Assembly (NCBI GenBank): GCA_016765535.1
Contig: JAESPQ010000056.1
Location: 263-64,262 of the forward strand
Direction: 5' to 3'
DNA from: Alteromonadaceae bacterium
GTDB taxonomy: Bacteria > Pseudomonadota > Gammaproteobacteria > Enterobacterales > Alteromonadaceae
Length of the DNA stretch: 64,000 nucleotides
The translations under genes were made by a program, and so were the position numbers. The notes under the pieces are model-generated. The model was not told the DNA's origin. It was given only the letters and a program-made list of their open reading frames with translations, and made no database searches. Shown one piece after another: positions 34,594-44,497 of the stretch. Every line of letters starts with the position of its first letter. The stretch's first letter is position 1.

Positions 34594-35448
34594 ATGCAAC
34601 AATTACTGTCATGCCCCAACAAAAGTTTAGATTTATCGACATCTCAAGTGATGGGGATTTTAAATGTTACTCCTGACTCCTTTTCTGATGGCGGAAAATT
34701 TATCCAACTTGATAATGCACTAAAGCAAGTTGAACAAATGCTTGAAGACGGCGTTAGTATTATTGATATAGGTGGTGAGTCTACTCGTCCCGGTGCTGCG
34801 AATGTAAGTGAAACAGACGAGCTAACGCGTGTTATTCCTGTACTAAAGGCCATTAAACAACGGTTTGATGTGTTAGTGTCAATAGATACCAGTAAAGCGG
34901 TGGTAATGAGTACCGCGATAGAGCAGGGTGCAGATATCATCAATGATGTGCGTGCTTTGCAAAATGATGACTGTCTTGGTATCTTAGCGCAAACTAATGT
35001 CCCTGTGTGTTTAATGCACATGCAAGGACTGCCACGCACCATGCAGCAGCAACCTAGTTATAATAATATTATTGAGGATATTAAGCTGTTTTTTCAACAA
35101 CGTATTGATGCTTGTGAACAGGCGGGTATAAAACGGCAACGCTTAATTTTAGATGTTGGTTTTGGTTTTGGTAAAACCCTCGCTCAAAATTATCAATTAC
35201 TGGCTGAATTATCGCAATTTCAATGTTTTAATTTACCACTACTTAGTGGTACTTCACGTAAATCAATGATAGGTGATTTATTAAATCAGCAGGCCGAACG
35301 GCGTTTGGCGGGTAGCTTAACTACCGCGATTATTGCGGCGCAGCAAGGTGCACAAATTTTACGTGTTCACGATGTTAAAGAAACCGTGGATGCTCTTAAA
35401 GTATTACAAGCAACTATGCAGAGTTCATTGCTTAGTGAGGAAAAATAA
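34594..35448 (+). CDS. folP: Dihydropteroate synthase FolP
   Basis: This 284-residue enzyme joins p-aminobenzoate to dihydropterin pyrophosphate in folate synthesis and is the sulfonamide target. Motifs are [39 protein letters not shown], and [12 protein letters not shown]. glmM starts two bases after its stop, so the two genes are co-translated. Confidence 0.97.
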   Translation: MQQLLSCPNKSLDLSTSQVMGILNVTPDSFSDGGKFIQLDNALKQVEQMLEDGVSIIDIGGESTRPGAANVSETDELTRVIPVLKAIKQRFDVLVSIDTSKAVVMSTAIEQGADIINDVRALQNDDCLGILAQTNVPVCLMHMQGLPRTMQQQPSYNNIIEDIKLFFQQRIDACEQAGIKRQRLILDVGFGFGKTLAQNYQLLAELSQFQCFNLPLLSGTSRKSMIGDLLNQQAERRLAGSLTTAIIAAQQGAQILRVHDVKETVDALKVLQATMQSSLLSEEK

Positions 35449-35449
35449 T

Positions 35450-36799
35450 ATGTCTACAAGAAAGTATTTTGGCACCGATGGTATACGTGGTTTAGTAGGG
35501 CAATACCCTATTTCCCCTGAATTTGTAATGAAACTTGGTTATGCAGCAGGAAAAGTGCTTGCTAGCCAAGGTACTCATAAAGTGTTAATTGGCAAAGATA
35601 CGCGTATTTCAGGTTATATGCTTGAATCTGCATTAGAAGCTGGTTTTTCAGCCGCAGGCACTGATATTATGCTACTTGGTCCAATGCCAACGCCAGCTAT
35701 TGCTTATTTAACTAAAACCTTTCGTGGTGAAGCGGGTATAGTGATCAGCGCTTCACATAACCCTTATTATGACAATGGTATTAAATTTTTCTCTAGTGAT
35801 GGGCAAAAATTACCTGATGAAATTGAGTTGGCGATAGAAGCTGAACTTGATAAACCAATGTCATGTGTGCCATCAGAACAATTAGGTAAAGCAACACGTG
35901 TTAATGATGCCGCGGGCCGTTATATAGAATTTTGTAAATCTAATTTTCCCAGTGAGTTATCATTAACAGGGTTAAAAATTGTTATAGATTGTGCTAATGG
36001 TGCAACCTATCATATTGCCCCTAATGTTTTTCGTGAATTAGGCGCAGAGGTTATTACTTTAGCTTCTGAACCTGACGGACTTAATATTAATGATCAATGT
36101 GGCGCTACATCGATGGCAATGATCAGTGCTGCTGTTGTTGAGTATCAAGCCGATTTAGGTATTGCTCTTGATGGTGATGGTGATCGTTTAATGATGGTTG
36201 ATAGTACCGGCTATGTTATTGATGGCGATGAAGCGGTATTTATAATAGCTAGCAATGATTTAAAAACTGGTAATATGCGTGGCGGTGTTGTTGGCACACA
36301 AATGAGTAATATGGGGTTAGAACTAGCATTAGCTGATTTAGGTATTCCATTTGCCCGCAGCAAAGTGGGTGATCGTTATGTAATGGAAATGCTTAAACAA
36401 AAACAATGGTCATTAGGTGCTGAAAATTCAGGCCATATTATTAACCTTAAACATACCTCTACTGGGGATGGTATTATTGCCGCACTTAATGTATTAACCG
36501 CAGTATGTCAAACAGGTGAAAGCTTGCAGCAACTTCGCCAAGGTATGAGTAAATTACCGCAAACATTAGTCAATGTACGATTAACTACAGAAGCTTTTAG
36601 TAAAAGCGATCCCAGTAAAGCTGACAAGGTAATTGCTGCGGTACATCAAGTGAATAAAAAACTTAATGGCCAAGGTCGTGTGTTATTAAGAAAATCAGGA
36701 ACTGAGCCACTTATTCGTGTGATGGTAGAAGGTTCAAATGCAAGCGAAGTTGAAGCTTATGCTAACGAAATAGCGGATGCAGTAAAACAAGCTTGTTAA
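35450..36799 (+). CDS. glmM: Phosphoglucosamine mutase GlmM
   Basis: GlmM converts glucosamine-6-P to glucosamine-1-P for peptidoglycan and LPS. The start is set at [14 protein letters not shown], one base after the folP stop codon. The frame continues 39 codons upstream, but those overlap folP and are not family-like. The phosphoserine is S102 in [12 protein letters not shown]. The DGDGDRLM metal loop and the C-terminal [15 protein letters not shown] motif are present. Its 449 residues match the family. Confidence 0.97.
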   Translation: MSTRKYFGTDGIRGLVGQYPISPEFVMKLGYAAGKVLASQGTHKVLIGKDTRISGYMLESALEAGFSAAGTDIMLLGPMPTPAIAYLTKTFRGEAGIVISASHNPYYDNGIKFFSSDGQKLPDEIELAIEAELDKPMSCVPSEQLGKATRVNDAAGRYIEFCKSNFPSELSLTGLKIVIDCANGATYHIAPNVFRELGAEVITLASEPDGLNINDQCGATSMAMISAAVVEYQADLGIALDGDGDRLMMVDSTGYVIDGDEAVFIIASNDLKTGNMRGGVVGTQMSNMGLELALADLGIPFARSKVGDRYVMEMLKQKQWSLGAENSGHIINLKHTSTGDGIIAALNVLTAVCQTGESLQQLRQGMSKLPQTLVNVRLTTEAFSKSDPSKADKVIAAVHQVNKKLNGQGRVLLRKSGTEPLIRVMVEGSNASEVEAYANEIADAVKQAC

Positions 36800-36914
36800 A
36801 GAAAGTGCATAGATTGAATGATAACTAAGCAGTTAACACAAGTTATTTAGTTAAATACTTGTATCTTGTGTTGAGGTTAGTTAATATCTCGCCGCTCTGA
36901 TGTAGGAAAGATAA

Positions 36915-37673
36915 ATGAACCGACGTACTATCGTTGTTGCTAATTGGAAAATGAATGGCAATCTCAACTTAGTTGAAGAAATGAGTAAACGCTTAAATCA
37001 AGTGCAACTTGATGAAAGTGTTGATGTAATTGTTTGTCCTAGTTTTCCTTATTTAGCGACTATGGCGACTAAATTAACACATAAAAATGTTTATCTTGGT
37101 GCGCAAAATATGAATGCGCAGACAAAGGGTGCTTTTACGGGCGAAATCTCAACAACTATGTTGCAAGAGTTTGCTGTAAAATATGTTATTCTTGGTCATT
37201 CAGAACGCAGAAGTATATATCAAGAAACCAGCGTTGAAATAGCGCAAAAGGTGAGTGCTGCATTAAACTCAGGTATCACGCCAATATTATGTATTGGTGA
37301 AAGTGCAGATCAAAGAACAGCAGAGCAAACCGAAACCATATTAGCTGCGCAATTACAGCCAGTTATTGATGAAATTGGTATTGAAAAATTTAATGAAGTT
37401 GTTATTGCTTATGAACCTGTTTGGGCGATAGGTACAGGCAAAACTGCTTCACCAGAAATGGCACAAGCAACTCATCAGTATATTCGCCAATTTTTATCGG
37501 CAAATAATACTGAAATTGCTGATAAAGTGCCGCTGCTTTATGGTGGTAGTGTTAACGCACAAAACTGTGAAGCCTTATTTGCACAACCCGATATAGACGG
37601 TGGTTTACTCGGCGGTGCTAGCTTAAAAGTTGACGAATTTAGTCAAATTTGTTCAACCGTGAAAGGATCTTAA
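36915..37673 (+). CDS. tpiA: Triosephosphate isomerase TpiA
   Basis: This 252-residue glycolytic enzyme interconverts DHAP and glyceraldehyde-3-P. Conserved parts are VANWKMNGN (catalytic Lys), LGHSERR (catalytic His), AYEPVWAIGTGK (catalytic Glu) and LYGGSVN. It is inserted between glmM and secG, which in enterobacteria are adjacent; the glmM-tpiA-secG order occurs in several gammaproteobacteria. Confidence 0.97.
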   Translation: MNRRTIVVANWKMNGNLNLVEEMSKRLNQVQLDESVDVIVCPSFPYLATMATKLTHKNVYLGAQNMNAQTKGAFTGEISTTMLQEFAVKYVILGHSERRSIYQETSVEIAQKVSAALNSGITPILCIGESADQRTAEQTETILAAQLQPVIDEIGIEKFNEVVIAYEPVWAIGTGKTASPEMAQATHQYIRQFLSANNTEIADKVPLLYGGSVNAQNCEALFAQPDIDGGLLGGASLKVDEFSQICSTVKGS

Positions 37674-37677
37674 TAAG

Positions 37678-38100
37678 ATGTTGTATGAAATTTTAATCGT
37701 AGTTTATTTGATTATTGCCTTATGTTTAATTGGCTTAGTGTTAATTCAGCAAGGTAAAGGCGCAGACATGGGCGCATCGTTTGGTGCGGGTGCTTCTGCA
37801 ACTATTTTTGGTTCAAGTGGTTCAGGTAACTTTTTAACTAAATCAACGTCAATTTTAGCCGTTGCTTTTTTTGTTATTAGCTTACTATTAGGTAATTTAA
37901 CTGCTAATCGTATTAAAGCAACGGATGAGTGGGATAACCTCGCTACTCCAGTGGCTAATACTCAAAAAGATGGATCAACGTCTGTGGCAAGTGTAGAACC
38001 TAAAACAGTTAATACTGATGTACCTTCAAGCTCAACTGCTCCTGCTTCAGACATACCTGCTGCAACGAAAAAAGACAATAGTGACATACCTAAATCGTAA
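37678..38100 (+). CDS. secG: Preprotein translocase subunit SecG
   Basis: This 140-residue inner-membrane protein has two spans (about 2-22 and 55-75) and the conserved LIQQGKGADMGASFGAGAS loop. A longer-than-usual Ser/Thr/Pro-rich tail follows. It helps SecYEG protein export. It starts four bases after tpiA, so it is co-transcribed. The stop is followed directly by tRNA-Leu genes. Confidence 0.96.
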   Translation: MLYEILIVVYLIIALCLIGLVLIQQGKGADMGASFGAGASATIFGSSGSGNFLTKSTSILAVAFFVISLLLGNLTANRIKATDEWDNLATPVANTQKDGSTSVASVEPKTVNTDVPSSSTAPASDIPAATKKDNSDIPKS

Positions 38101-38145
38101 TAAGATAAAGTTATTAAAATATAATGTTTAAACGCTAAAAATTTA

Positions 38146-38182
38146 TAGATGTGATGGAATTGGCAGACACACTATCTTGAGT
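38146..38182 (+). pseudogene. 5'-half tRNA-Leu remnant
   Basis: GATGTGATGGAATTGGCAGA, followed by CACACTATCTTGAG, matches the acceptor end, D arm and anticodon region of the intact tRNA-Leu at 38270-38354 with several changes. There is no T arm or 3' acceptor strand. It lies just upstream of the intact gene. Confidence 0.7.
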
Positions 38183-38269
38183 CCTATAGGACTACCAATT
38201 AAGTAGACCTATTTACCTCAAAATGAACAAGATAACTGAGTAAAACAGACTCTATATATTTAGTATTAT

Positions 38270-38354
38270 GCGGATGTGGCGGAATTGGTAGACGCGTCAG
38301 CTTGAGGGGCTGGTGATTTAGGTCGTGGGGGTTCAAGTCCCCCCATCCGCACCA
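38270..38354 (+). tRNA. leuU: tRNA-Leu(GAG)
   Basis: This 85-nt class II tRNA has acceptor arms GCGGATG and CATCCGC, an anticodon stem TCAGC/GCTGG with loop TTGAGGG (anticodon GAG), a long variable arm and an encoded CCA. Its place right after secG equals leuU in E. coli. Confidence 0.96.
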
Positions 38355-38371
38355 CTAAATTTATAAATTTC

Positions 38372-38407
38372 AAAAGGTCGTAGCTTATGAAGCTACGACC
38401 TTTTTTC
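38372..38407 (+). terminator. Terminator of the secG-tRNA-Leu unit
   Basis: AAAAGGTCGTAGCTT and AAGCTACGACCTTTT form a 15-bp perfect stem with a three-base loop and a long T run. It ends the ftsH-side gene block. Confidence 0.9.
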
Positions 38408-38419
38408 TTTATGTGTCTC

Positions 38420-38447
38420 GTCCTAAATGTGTTTATACATTTAGGAC
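38420..38447. repeat. Perfect 11-bp hairpin
   Basis: GTCCTAAATGT and ACATTTAGGAC surround a six-base loop. It follows the terminator in a gap of about 200 bases. It could be the end of a small mobile remnant; no matching partner is visible. Confidence 0.5.
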
Positions 38448-38473
38448 ATTAATAATGACAACATTAAACTGAA

Positions 38474-38602
38474 ATGGATACTATTGATAGTAGCTTTATG
38501 ATAGAGGCTCACAAGAGAAAGGTCATTGGTTGTTTTAATAAAAGACTGAGTTGTCTTCAAGTTCAGACTATAACCCTATTTAGCAATATAGGCTTGCTTT
38601 AA
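38474..38602 (+). CDS. Possible 42-residue remnant ORF, unrecognised
   Basis: An ATG-started frame encodes MDTIDSSFMIEAHKRKVIGC and 22 more residues. No clear ribosome site precedes it. It may be debris of an inserted element at this tRNA-flanked breakpoint. I do not recognise a family. Confidence 0.15.
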   Translation: MDTIDSSFMIEAHKRKVIGCFNKRLSCLQVQTITLFSNIGLL

Positions 38603-38610
38603 TCTACTCA

Positions 38611-39618
38611 TCAACTTTTGCAATCTGATGGATAAACAATATTAAGTTGTTGGCGAACTTGTTGCATTACGCTCATTAGTAGTTCACTAAAACCTTGGCT
38701 TTTAGGTGTTGCTTTTGGTTGAAAGTTTTTTATTTCTTCAATAAAACTGATTAGTTCATACTGCATAATATTTGGCTCAAAAGGTAACGAAATAACTTCT
38801 TTTGTACCGTCATTTAATATTAACGTCATGTGTTTTAACTGTGATATTTCTTTAATTTCAATACGTCCTAGCTCGCCTTGAAATTCGCTGATATTAGACC
38901 CTTGAGTTATTTTTGAATAATTAATCATTGCTTGCTTGGTCGTAGTTGTTTGTTTATAGGTAAGTAACATATCGCCTGCAGCATCAACGCCAGTAGCGAG
39001 TTTAATTGCACTTGCCATTATATGATCAGGATTGCCCCATAAGGCTAAAATTAAAGCTAATGGGTATATGCCAATATCAACTAAAGCACCATTGGCATAA
39101 TCTAAGCGACACCAGTTTGGTATGTTTCCTTTTAAATAAGCATCGTAACGGGAAGAGTACTGTTCAAATCGGCCATGAAATTTTCTTATTTTCCCTAGTC
39201 GGGGTAAATTATTTTTTAGTCGTTGAAAATTAGGTAAATAAGAAGTCATAAAGGCTTCCATATACAAGCAGTTATTTGTCTGAGCGGCCGCAAAAACTTC
39301 TTGTAGTTCTCTAAGGTTAGCTGCTGAGGGTTTTTCACCTAAAACATGTTTTTTAGCTTGTAAACATTGTATGGCTTGTGAAGCATGTAAATGGTTAGGT
39401 GATGCAATATACACAGCATCTACTTGTGGATCTGAACAAACGTCATGAAGTGTTAAAAAAATTTTAACGGGTTTATTGTATCGGTTCTTTTTAATAAATG
39501 TTTGCGCTGTACTTTTTTTTCTAGAACAAATACCGTAAAAATCAAACTCAGCTACTTGCTGTGCGGCCATTAAAAAAGTATCTGAGATAAAATTACTGCC
39601 AACGATGACAAAATTCAT
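38611..39618 (-). CDS. Gfo/Idh/MocA family oxidoreductase
   Basis: This 335-residue protein should use NAD(P) to oxidise or reduce a sugar-like or polyol substrate that I cannot name. The N-terminal Rossmann domain shows VIVGSNFISDTF and VYIASPNHLHASQAIQCL. The catalytic EKP motif is in VLGEKPSA. GALVDIGIYPLALILALWG is typical of the C-terminal domain. It is monocistronic, and the gap to proA is divergent. Confidence 0.92.
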   Translation of the reverse strand: MNFVIVGSNFISDTFLMAAQQVAEFDFYGICSRKKSTAQTFIKKNRYNKPVKIFLTLHDVCSDPQVDAVYIASPNHLHASQAIQCLQAKKHVLGEKPSAANLRELQEVFAAAQTNNCLYMEAFMTSYLPNFQRLKNNLPRLGKIRKFHGRFEQYSSRYDAYLKGNIPNWCRLDYANGALVDIGIYPLALILALWGNPDHIMASAIKLATGVDAAGDMLLTYKQTTTTKQAMINYSKITQGSNISEFQGELGRIEIKEISQLKHMTLILNDGTKEVISLPFEPNIMQYELISFIEEIKNFQPKATPKSQGFSELLMSVMQQVRQQLNIVYPSDCKS

Positions 39619-39850
39619 ACGATAACCTGATCAAATATAAAAATTAACGAGAAAAGTGAATCTTTATTTTACATAGTTTATTGGAAAAACAATATTTTTA
39701 TTATTTATAATCAATACGTTTAGTTATTCGTGTGAAGCTGATAATTTAATAAGTATTCAGCTTGAATGCCTTTAGGTTATATGCTCTAATTTTGTTCTCT
39801 TTTGTCTGTTTCGCATTACTTATATTTTTACACTATTTTCAGGAATAATT

Positions 39851-41098
39851 ATGAGCTTGATCTCCAATATTGCCCAAAGTGCTGCAAAAGCGGCTAAAAA
39901 ATTAGCACTACTCGATACTGAAACTAAAAATGCAGTGTTATTAGCGATGGCACAAGGTTTACGAGCGCATAATTCCCCCATTTTAACGGCTAATGAACAA
40001 GACTTAGCTCATGCGCAAAGTATGGGCTTGTCTGCGGCGATGATCGACAGGTTAACATTAACTAGTGAACGTATTGATGCTATGGCTGCGGGCATTGAAA
40101 CCTTAGTCGAACTTGATGATCCTGTCGGTCATGTGCGTGACTTTGGCGAACGTCCAAATGGTATTAAAATTCGTAAAATGCGGGTGCCACTTGGTGTGAT
40201 TTGTATGATTTATGAAGCACGCCCTAACGTTACTGCTGACGCAGGCGCATTATGTTTTAAATCGGGCAATGCGGTGGTACTGCGTGGTGGTAAAGAAGCG
40301 TTGCATTCAAGTATGGCAATAGCCGCGGTAATGCATAATGTACTAGAGCAGTTTAATTTACCCAAAGCATTGATCTCAGTAGTACCTGATCCTGATCGAG
40401 CTTTATTAATGGAATTAATGCAGCAGCGTGGCTTAATTGACTTAATTATTCCCCGTGGTGGCGAAGGACTCATTAACTTTGTTACGGATAATAGTAAAAT
40501 ACCAGTTATTCAACATTTCAAAGGTGTTTGTCATTTATATGTAGATAAAGAGGCTGATCTTGATAAGGCAATAAACCTACTAGTTAATGGTAAAACGCAA
40601 CGCACTGGTGTTTGTAATGCACTTGAATGCTTATTGGTTGATCAAGCAATTAGTGAACAATTTTTGCCAAAAGTCGCAAAAGTATTAGCTGAGAAAGGCG
40701 TTAAAATTAATGCTTGTAAAGATGCTACCCCTTATTTTGAAAACGCGACTATGTTAAATGATGATGAGTTTGGTGAAGAATATTTGTGTTTAGAAATCGC
40801 CATTCGTGTGGTTGCTGGCTTTATTGGTGCAGTTGAGCATATTGAACAATTCGGTAGCCATCATACTGAGGTTATTTGTACTAAAAATGAAAAAATAGCC
40901 ACTAAATTTCAGCAAGTGATTGATGCTTCTGTGGTGATGGTTAATGCTTCGTCGCGTTTTTCTGATGGTTGTGAATTAGGTTTAGGTGCTGAAATTGGTA
41001 TTGCCACGACTAAATTACATGCTTATGGTCCGATGGGCTTAGAGTCATTAACTACGGAAAAATTTCTGGTGAATGGTAATGGGCAAGTAAGAACTTAA
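39851..41098 (+). CDS. proA: Gamma-glutamyl phosphate reductase ProA
   Basis: This 415-residue enzyme reduces gamma-glutamyl phosphate to glutamate semialdehyde in proline synthesis. It has the ALDH fold, with RMRVPLGVICMIYEARPNV-like N-domain sequence and the catalytic Cys in QRTGVCNALECLLV. GLGAEIGIATTKLHAYGPMGL closes the protein. The usual partner proB is not adjacent, since a divergent oxidoreductase lies upstream. AGGA is the ribosome site. Confidence 0.96.
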   Translation: MSLISNIAQSAAKAAKKLALLDTETKNAVLLAMAQGLRAHNSPILTANEQDLAHAQSMGLSAAMIDRLTLTSERIDAMAAGIETLVELDDPVGHVRDFGERPNGIKIRKMRVPLGVICMIYEARPNVTADAGALCFKSGNAVVLRGGKEALHSSMAIAAVMHNVLEQFNLPKALISVVPDPDRALLMELMQQRGLIDLIIPRGGEGLINFVTDNSKIPVIQHFKGVCHLYVDKEADLDKAINLLVNGKTQRTGVCNALECLLVDQAISEQFLPKVAKVLAEKGVKINACKDATPYFENATMLNDDEFGEEYLCLEIAIRVVAGFIGAVEHIEQFGSHHTEVICTKNEKIATKFQQVIDASVVMVNASSRFSDGCELGLGAEIGIATTKLHAYGPMGLESLTTEKFLVNGNGQVRT

Positions 41099-41248
41099 AA
41101 CCCTTAGTATTAGCATTGTCACGGTAGATTTATTTAAGCATTTTTTCTTACAAAGTTAACTTATTAAGACTTTATTTTCACAACTTATTTTTAATTGCTT
41201 ATGCTATGATGGCTTGTTTTTAATATTTAATAAGCCATCATTTAATTC

Positions 41249-42490
41249 ATGTTTCAATCTCTATTTCAATCAGTTAGTTTTTTTATTGGCTTACGCTATA
41301 GTCGCAGTCGCAGCAGCACTGGCTTTATTTCTTTTATTACATTTTTCTCTATCGCGGGGATTTTTCTTGGCGTTGCTTCGCTAATTACCGTAGTGTCGGT
41401 GATGAATGGTTTTGAAAATGAGTTAAAAACTCGTATTCTCGGCATAGTGCCGCATATTGTTATTGACGCAAAACAAGCTGAATTTCCTCACTGGCAAAGT
41501 CAACGCCAACAATTACTAAAATTTGAACACGTAAAACAAGTTAGCCCATTACTGTCTAATGAAGCGCTTATTCAATCGTCAACTTCATTACAAGGGGTAA
41601 TGCTACAAGGTATTATTCCTAAATATGAACAACAAAATATCTTAACTAAACACATGGTTGCAGGATCATTAGACTCGCTTGACCAAAACGCTTATAACGT
41701 TATTCTTGGCACGTCGTTAGCTCGAGAACTTGATGTTACTTATGGCGATAAGGTTCGTTTAGTACTACCTAATCAAACGCTATTTACGCCGATGGGGCGA
41801 ATACCAATGCAACGCACTTTTATGGTTAGCGGTTTATTTAATATGGGCTCGCAAGTTGATGATAGCGTTATTTATATTAATGCTAATAAAGGCGCTAAAT
41901 TGCTGCGTAAAAAAGGCGATGGTATTACACAACTGCGTTTGTATTTAGATGATGCGTTTAATGCCAAACAAGTTGCCTCACACTTAAATTTTAATGCCGA
42001 GCATTATCAAGTGACTACTTGGAATAATAGCCAAGGGGCATTGTTTTCTGCGGTGAAAATGGAAAAAAACATGATGTGGTTAATGCTTAGCCTAATTATT
42101 GCGGTCGCCGCCTTTAATATTATTTCTGCGTTGGTGATGGTCGTAATTGAAAAACAAGGAGAAATCGCTATTTTACAAACGTTAGGTTTGTCGCAAACTG
42201 GGGTGGTTAAAATTTTCATCATTCAAGGTATGATCAATGGTTTATGGGGCGTTATGCTCGGTGCTATTGCGGGAATATTACTTGCACTAAATTTAAATAC
42301 TATTTTGGGGTTTTTAGGGGTGAACATTTTTGGCGCTGGTTATGCTAGTCAAACTCTGCCTGTACAAATTGAACCTCAGCAAATTTTCATCATATTATTA
42401 TCGGCGTTAATCATGAGTTTTATCGCGACTCTTTATCCTGCTTTTCGCGCTTCAAAAACTCAACCTGCTGAGGTCTTACGAAATGAGTAA
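41249..42490 (+). CDS. lolC: Lipoprotein-releasing ABC transporter permease LolC
   Basis: This 413-residue inner-membrane permease extracts outer-membrane lipoproteins. Start SFFIGLRYSRSR, a span, a periplasmic domain (about 50-265) with a MacB-type fold, and three C-terminal spans ending [12 protein letters not shown]. LolC/E are told apart by position and by comparison with the second permease at 43189-44490. It overlaps lolD by eight bases. Confidence 0.92.
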   Translation: MFQSLFQSVSFFIGLRYSRSRSSTGFISFITFFSIAGIFLGVASLITVVSVMNGFENELKTRILGIVPHIVIDAKQAEFPHWQSQRQQLLKFEHVKQVSPLLSNEALIQSSTSLQGVMLQGIIPKYEQQNILTKHMVAGSLDSLDQNAYNVILGTSLARELDVTYGDKVRLVLPNQTLFTPMGRIPMQRTFMVSGLFNMGSQVDDSVIYINANKGAKLLRKKGDGITQLRLYLDDAFNAKQVASHLNFNAEHYQVTTWNNSQGALFSAVKMEKNMMWLMLSLIIAVAAFNIISALVMVVIEKQGEIAILQTLGLSQTGVVKIFIIQGMINGLWGVMLGAIAGILLALNLNTILGFLGVNIFGAGYASQTLPVQIEPQQIFIILLSALIMSFIATLYPAFRASKTQPAEVLRNE

Positions 42491-43196
42491 TGTTTTATCC
42501 TGTCATCAATTAAATAAGTTTTATCAACAAGGTGACGTTAAAACGTCCGTTTTAGTAGATCTTAATTTAACCGTTAAACAAGGCGAAATATTAGCCATTG
42601 TTGGTAGTTCTGGTTGTGGTAAAAGCACCTTTTTACATTTAGCTGGAGCGCTTGATAAACCCACCTCGGGCGAAGTAACCATTAATGGTGTTGATATTCA
42701 TCAACTGTCAGATAAAAAACGCGCTCAATTTCGTAATCAACATATTGGCTTTATTTATCAATTCCATCATTTAATGATGGAATTTAGCGCTGAAGAAAAT
42801 GTTGCTATGCCGTTATTAATTCGCGGTGACAAACCTAAACAGGCATTAGCACAAGCGCAAACTATGCTAGCGCAAGTAGGGCTGTCGCATCGTTTAAAAC
42901 ATCGACCCTCTGCATTATCGGGGGGCGAACGGCAACGAGTTGCTATTGCCCGTGCTTTAGTGACTAAACCTTCGTTAGTGTTAGCTGATGAACCTACTGG
43001 TAATTTAGACTTTGACAGTGCCGAGCAAATTTATCAATTACTGCGTGAATTAAACCAAAGCATAAAAACGAGCTTTGTTATTGTTACTCATGATTTGGTC
43101 TTAGCCGCGCGACTTGACCGACAACTAACCTTAGATCATGGCAATCTAACGCCATTGCTTAATACCCCTAAAGAATGTGCTGACGCTAATGTTTAA
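42483..43196 (+). CDS. lolD: Lipoprotein-releasing ABC ATPase LolD
   Basis: This 237-residue ATPase of the LolCDE complex has Walker [10 protein letters not shown], signature [15 protein letters not shown], Walker [13 protein letters not shown], and a Q-loop region with [10 protein letters not shown]. It begins inside the end of lolC, showing translational coupling. The last bases overlap the lolE start. Confidence 0.95.
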   Translation: MSNVLSCHQLNKFYQQGDVKTSVLVDLNLTVKQGEILAIVGSSGCGKSTFLHLAGALDKPTSGEVTINGVDIHQLSDKKRAQFRNQHIGFIYQFHHLMMEFSAEENVAMPLLIRGDKPKQALAQAQTMLAQVGLSHRLKHRPSALSGGERQRVAIARALVTKPSLVLADEPTGNLDFDSAEQIYQLLRELNQSIKTSFVIVTHDLVLAARLDRQLTLDHGNLTPLLNTPKECADANV

Positions 43197-44490
43197 TAGT
43201 TTAAGTCTCTTTTTAGGTTGGCGTTATGTGCGCAGTCGTCAGCAACACGGTTTCGCTAGCTTTATTTCTGCCTCGTCTACTATAGGTATTGCGTTAGGTG
43301 TTATGGTCTTAATTGTTGCCTTGTCGGCAATGAATGGTTTTGAACGTGAATTGTCACAACGTTTATTATCAATTGTTCCGCATGCTGAAATTATAGCGGT
43401 AGATCAGCCGATAAATGATTGGCAAGTAAGTATTAAACAAGTTAGAAAAAACCCGTCGGTTGTTGCGGCAGCACCCTTAATAAAAATGACAGGATTATTG
43501 CAAAAAGGTAGCCAGCTAAAAGCGTTAGAAATTCGTGGAGTTGATCCCGATTTAGAAGAAAAAGTTTCAAGTATTGCTACTTATGTTATTCAAGGTAGTT
43601 GGCAAGCGTTAAAGCAAGGCACCCAAAGTAATCAAGCAAGCGGTATTATTATTGGTGCAGGCGTGGCAAAAAAACTCAAGGTGTCATTGGGCGACAAATT
43701 ACAACTGTTATTACCGAAACAGCATCATAAAAACCAACGTCGACGTCAATTTTCTGCGCCAATAAAGCGCAATGTTAAAGTTGTTGGTATTTTTAAATTT
43801 GGCGGGACTATTGATGATACTTTGGCTTATATGTCATTAACACAAGCGGCACAAGCAATTGACTTAGCAAAAGTGACGTTGGCAAATGGCAAAAGTTCTT
43901 ATCAAGTACATGGTATTCGGTTAAAAGTAAATAATGCTTTTGATGCGCCTAAAATTGCACGACAAGTCGCCAGTCATTTTAATTACTATGTGTATATTTA
44001 TGATTGGACCTATACTCAAGGTCATTTATATAACGATATTCAATTAGTACGCATGGTAATGTTTATTGTTCTAGCCTTGGTAATAGCGGTAGCAAGTTTT
44101 AATATTGTCTCGACTTTGGTTATGACAGTGAATGAAAAAAAAGGTGATATAGCGATACTTATTACTATGGGTGCTAAAGCCAGTACTATTATGCGCTCTT
44201 TTATGATCCAAGGATTGTTTAATGGTGTTTTAGGCTGTTTTGTTGGCGCTGCTTTAGGAATTATAATGGCGAAAAATTTAACCGCTATGGTACGTTTTTT
44301 AGAAGACTTGCTCCATAAACAATTTTTGTCAGGTGATGTTTATTTTATTAATTTTATTCCGAGTCAATTGGAATACCGCGATGTGCTTGTTACCGTTGTT
44401 ATTGCGTTAGTGTTGAGCTTGTTAGCTACTTTGTACCCTGCTTGGCAAGCAACCAAAATACAACCAGCAGAAGTGTTAGGGCAAATATAA
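43189..44490 (+). CDS. lolE: Lipoprotein-releasing ABC transporter permease LolE
   Basis: Second permease of the complex, 433 residues from the ATG at 43189 ([17 protein letters not shown]). A GTG four codons earlier would also fit the frame. The ATG gives the same eight-base overlap that lolD has with lolC. The FtsX-like fold ends with ATKIQPAEVLGQI. It is convergent with the DUF2062 gene, only seven bases away. Confidence 0.92.
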   Translation: MFNSLSLFLGWRYVRSRQQHGFASFISASSTIGIALGVMVLIVALSAMNGFERELSQRLLSIVPHAEIIAVDQPINDWQVSIKQVRKNPSVVAAAPLIKMTGLLQKGSQLKALEIRGVDPDLEEKVSSIATYVIQGSWQALKQGTQSNQASGIIIGAGVAKKLKVSLGDKLQLLLPKQHHKNQRRRQFSAPIKRNVKVVGIFKFGGTIDDTLAYMSLTQAAQAIDLAKVTLANGKSSYQVHGIRLKVNNAFDAPKIARQVASHFNYYVYIYDWTYTQGHLYNDIQLVRMVMFIVLALVIAVASFNIVSTLVMTVNEKKGDIAILITMGAKASTIMRSFMIQGLFNGVLGCFVGAALGIIMAKNLTAMVRFLEDLLHKQFLSGDVYFINFIPSQLEYRDVLVTVVIALVLSLLATLYPAWQATKIQPAEVLGQI

Positions 44491-44497
44491 AGGTTAG

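Noticed and set aside
38146-38270. A second intact tRNA-Leu
   Set aside because: The T arm and the 3' acceptor strand are missing.
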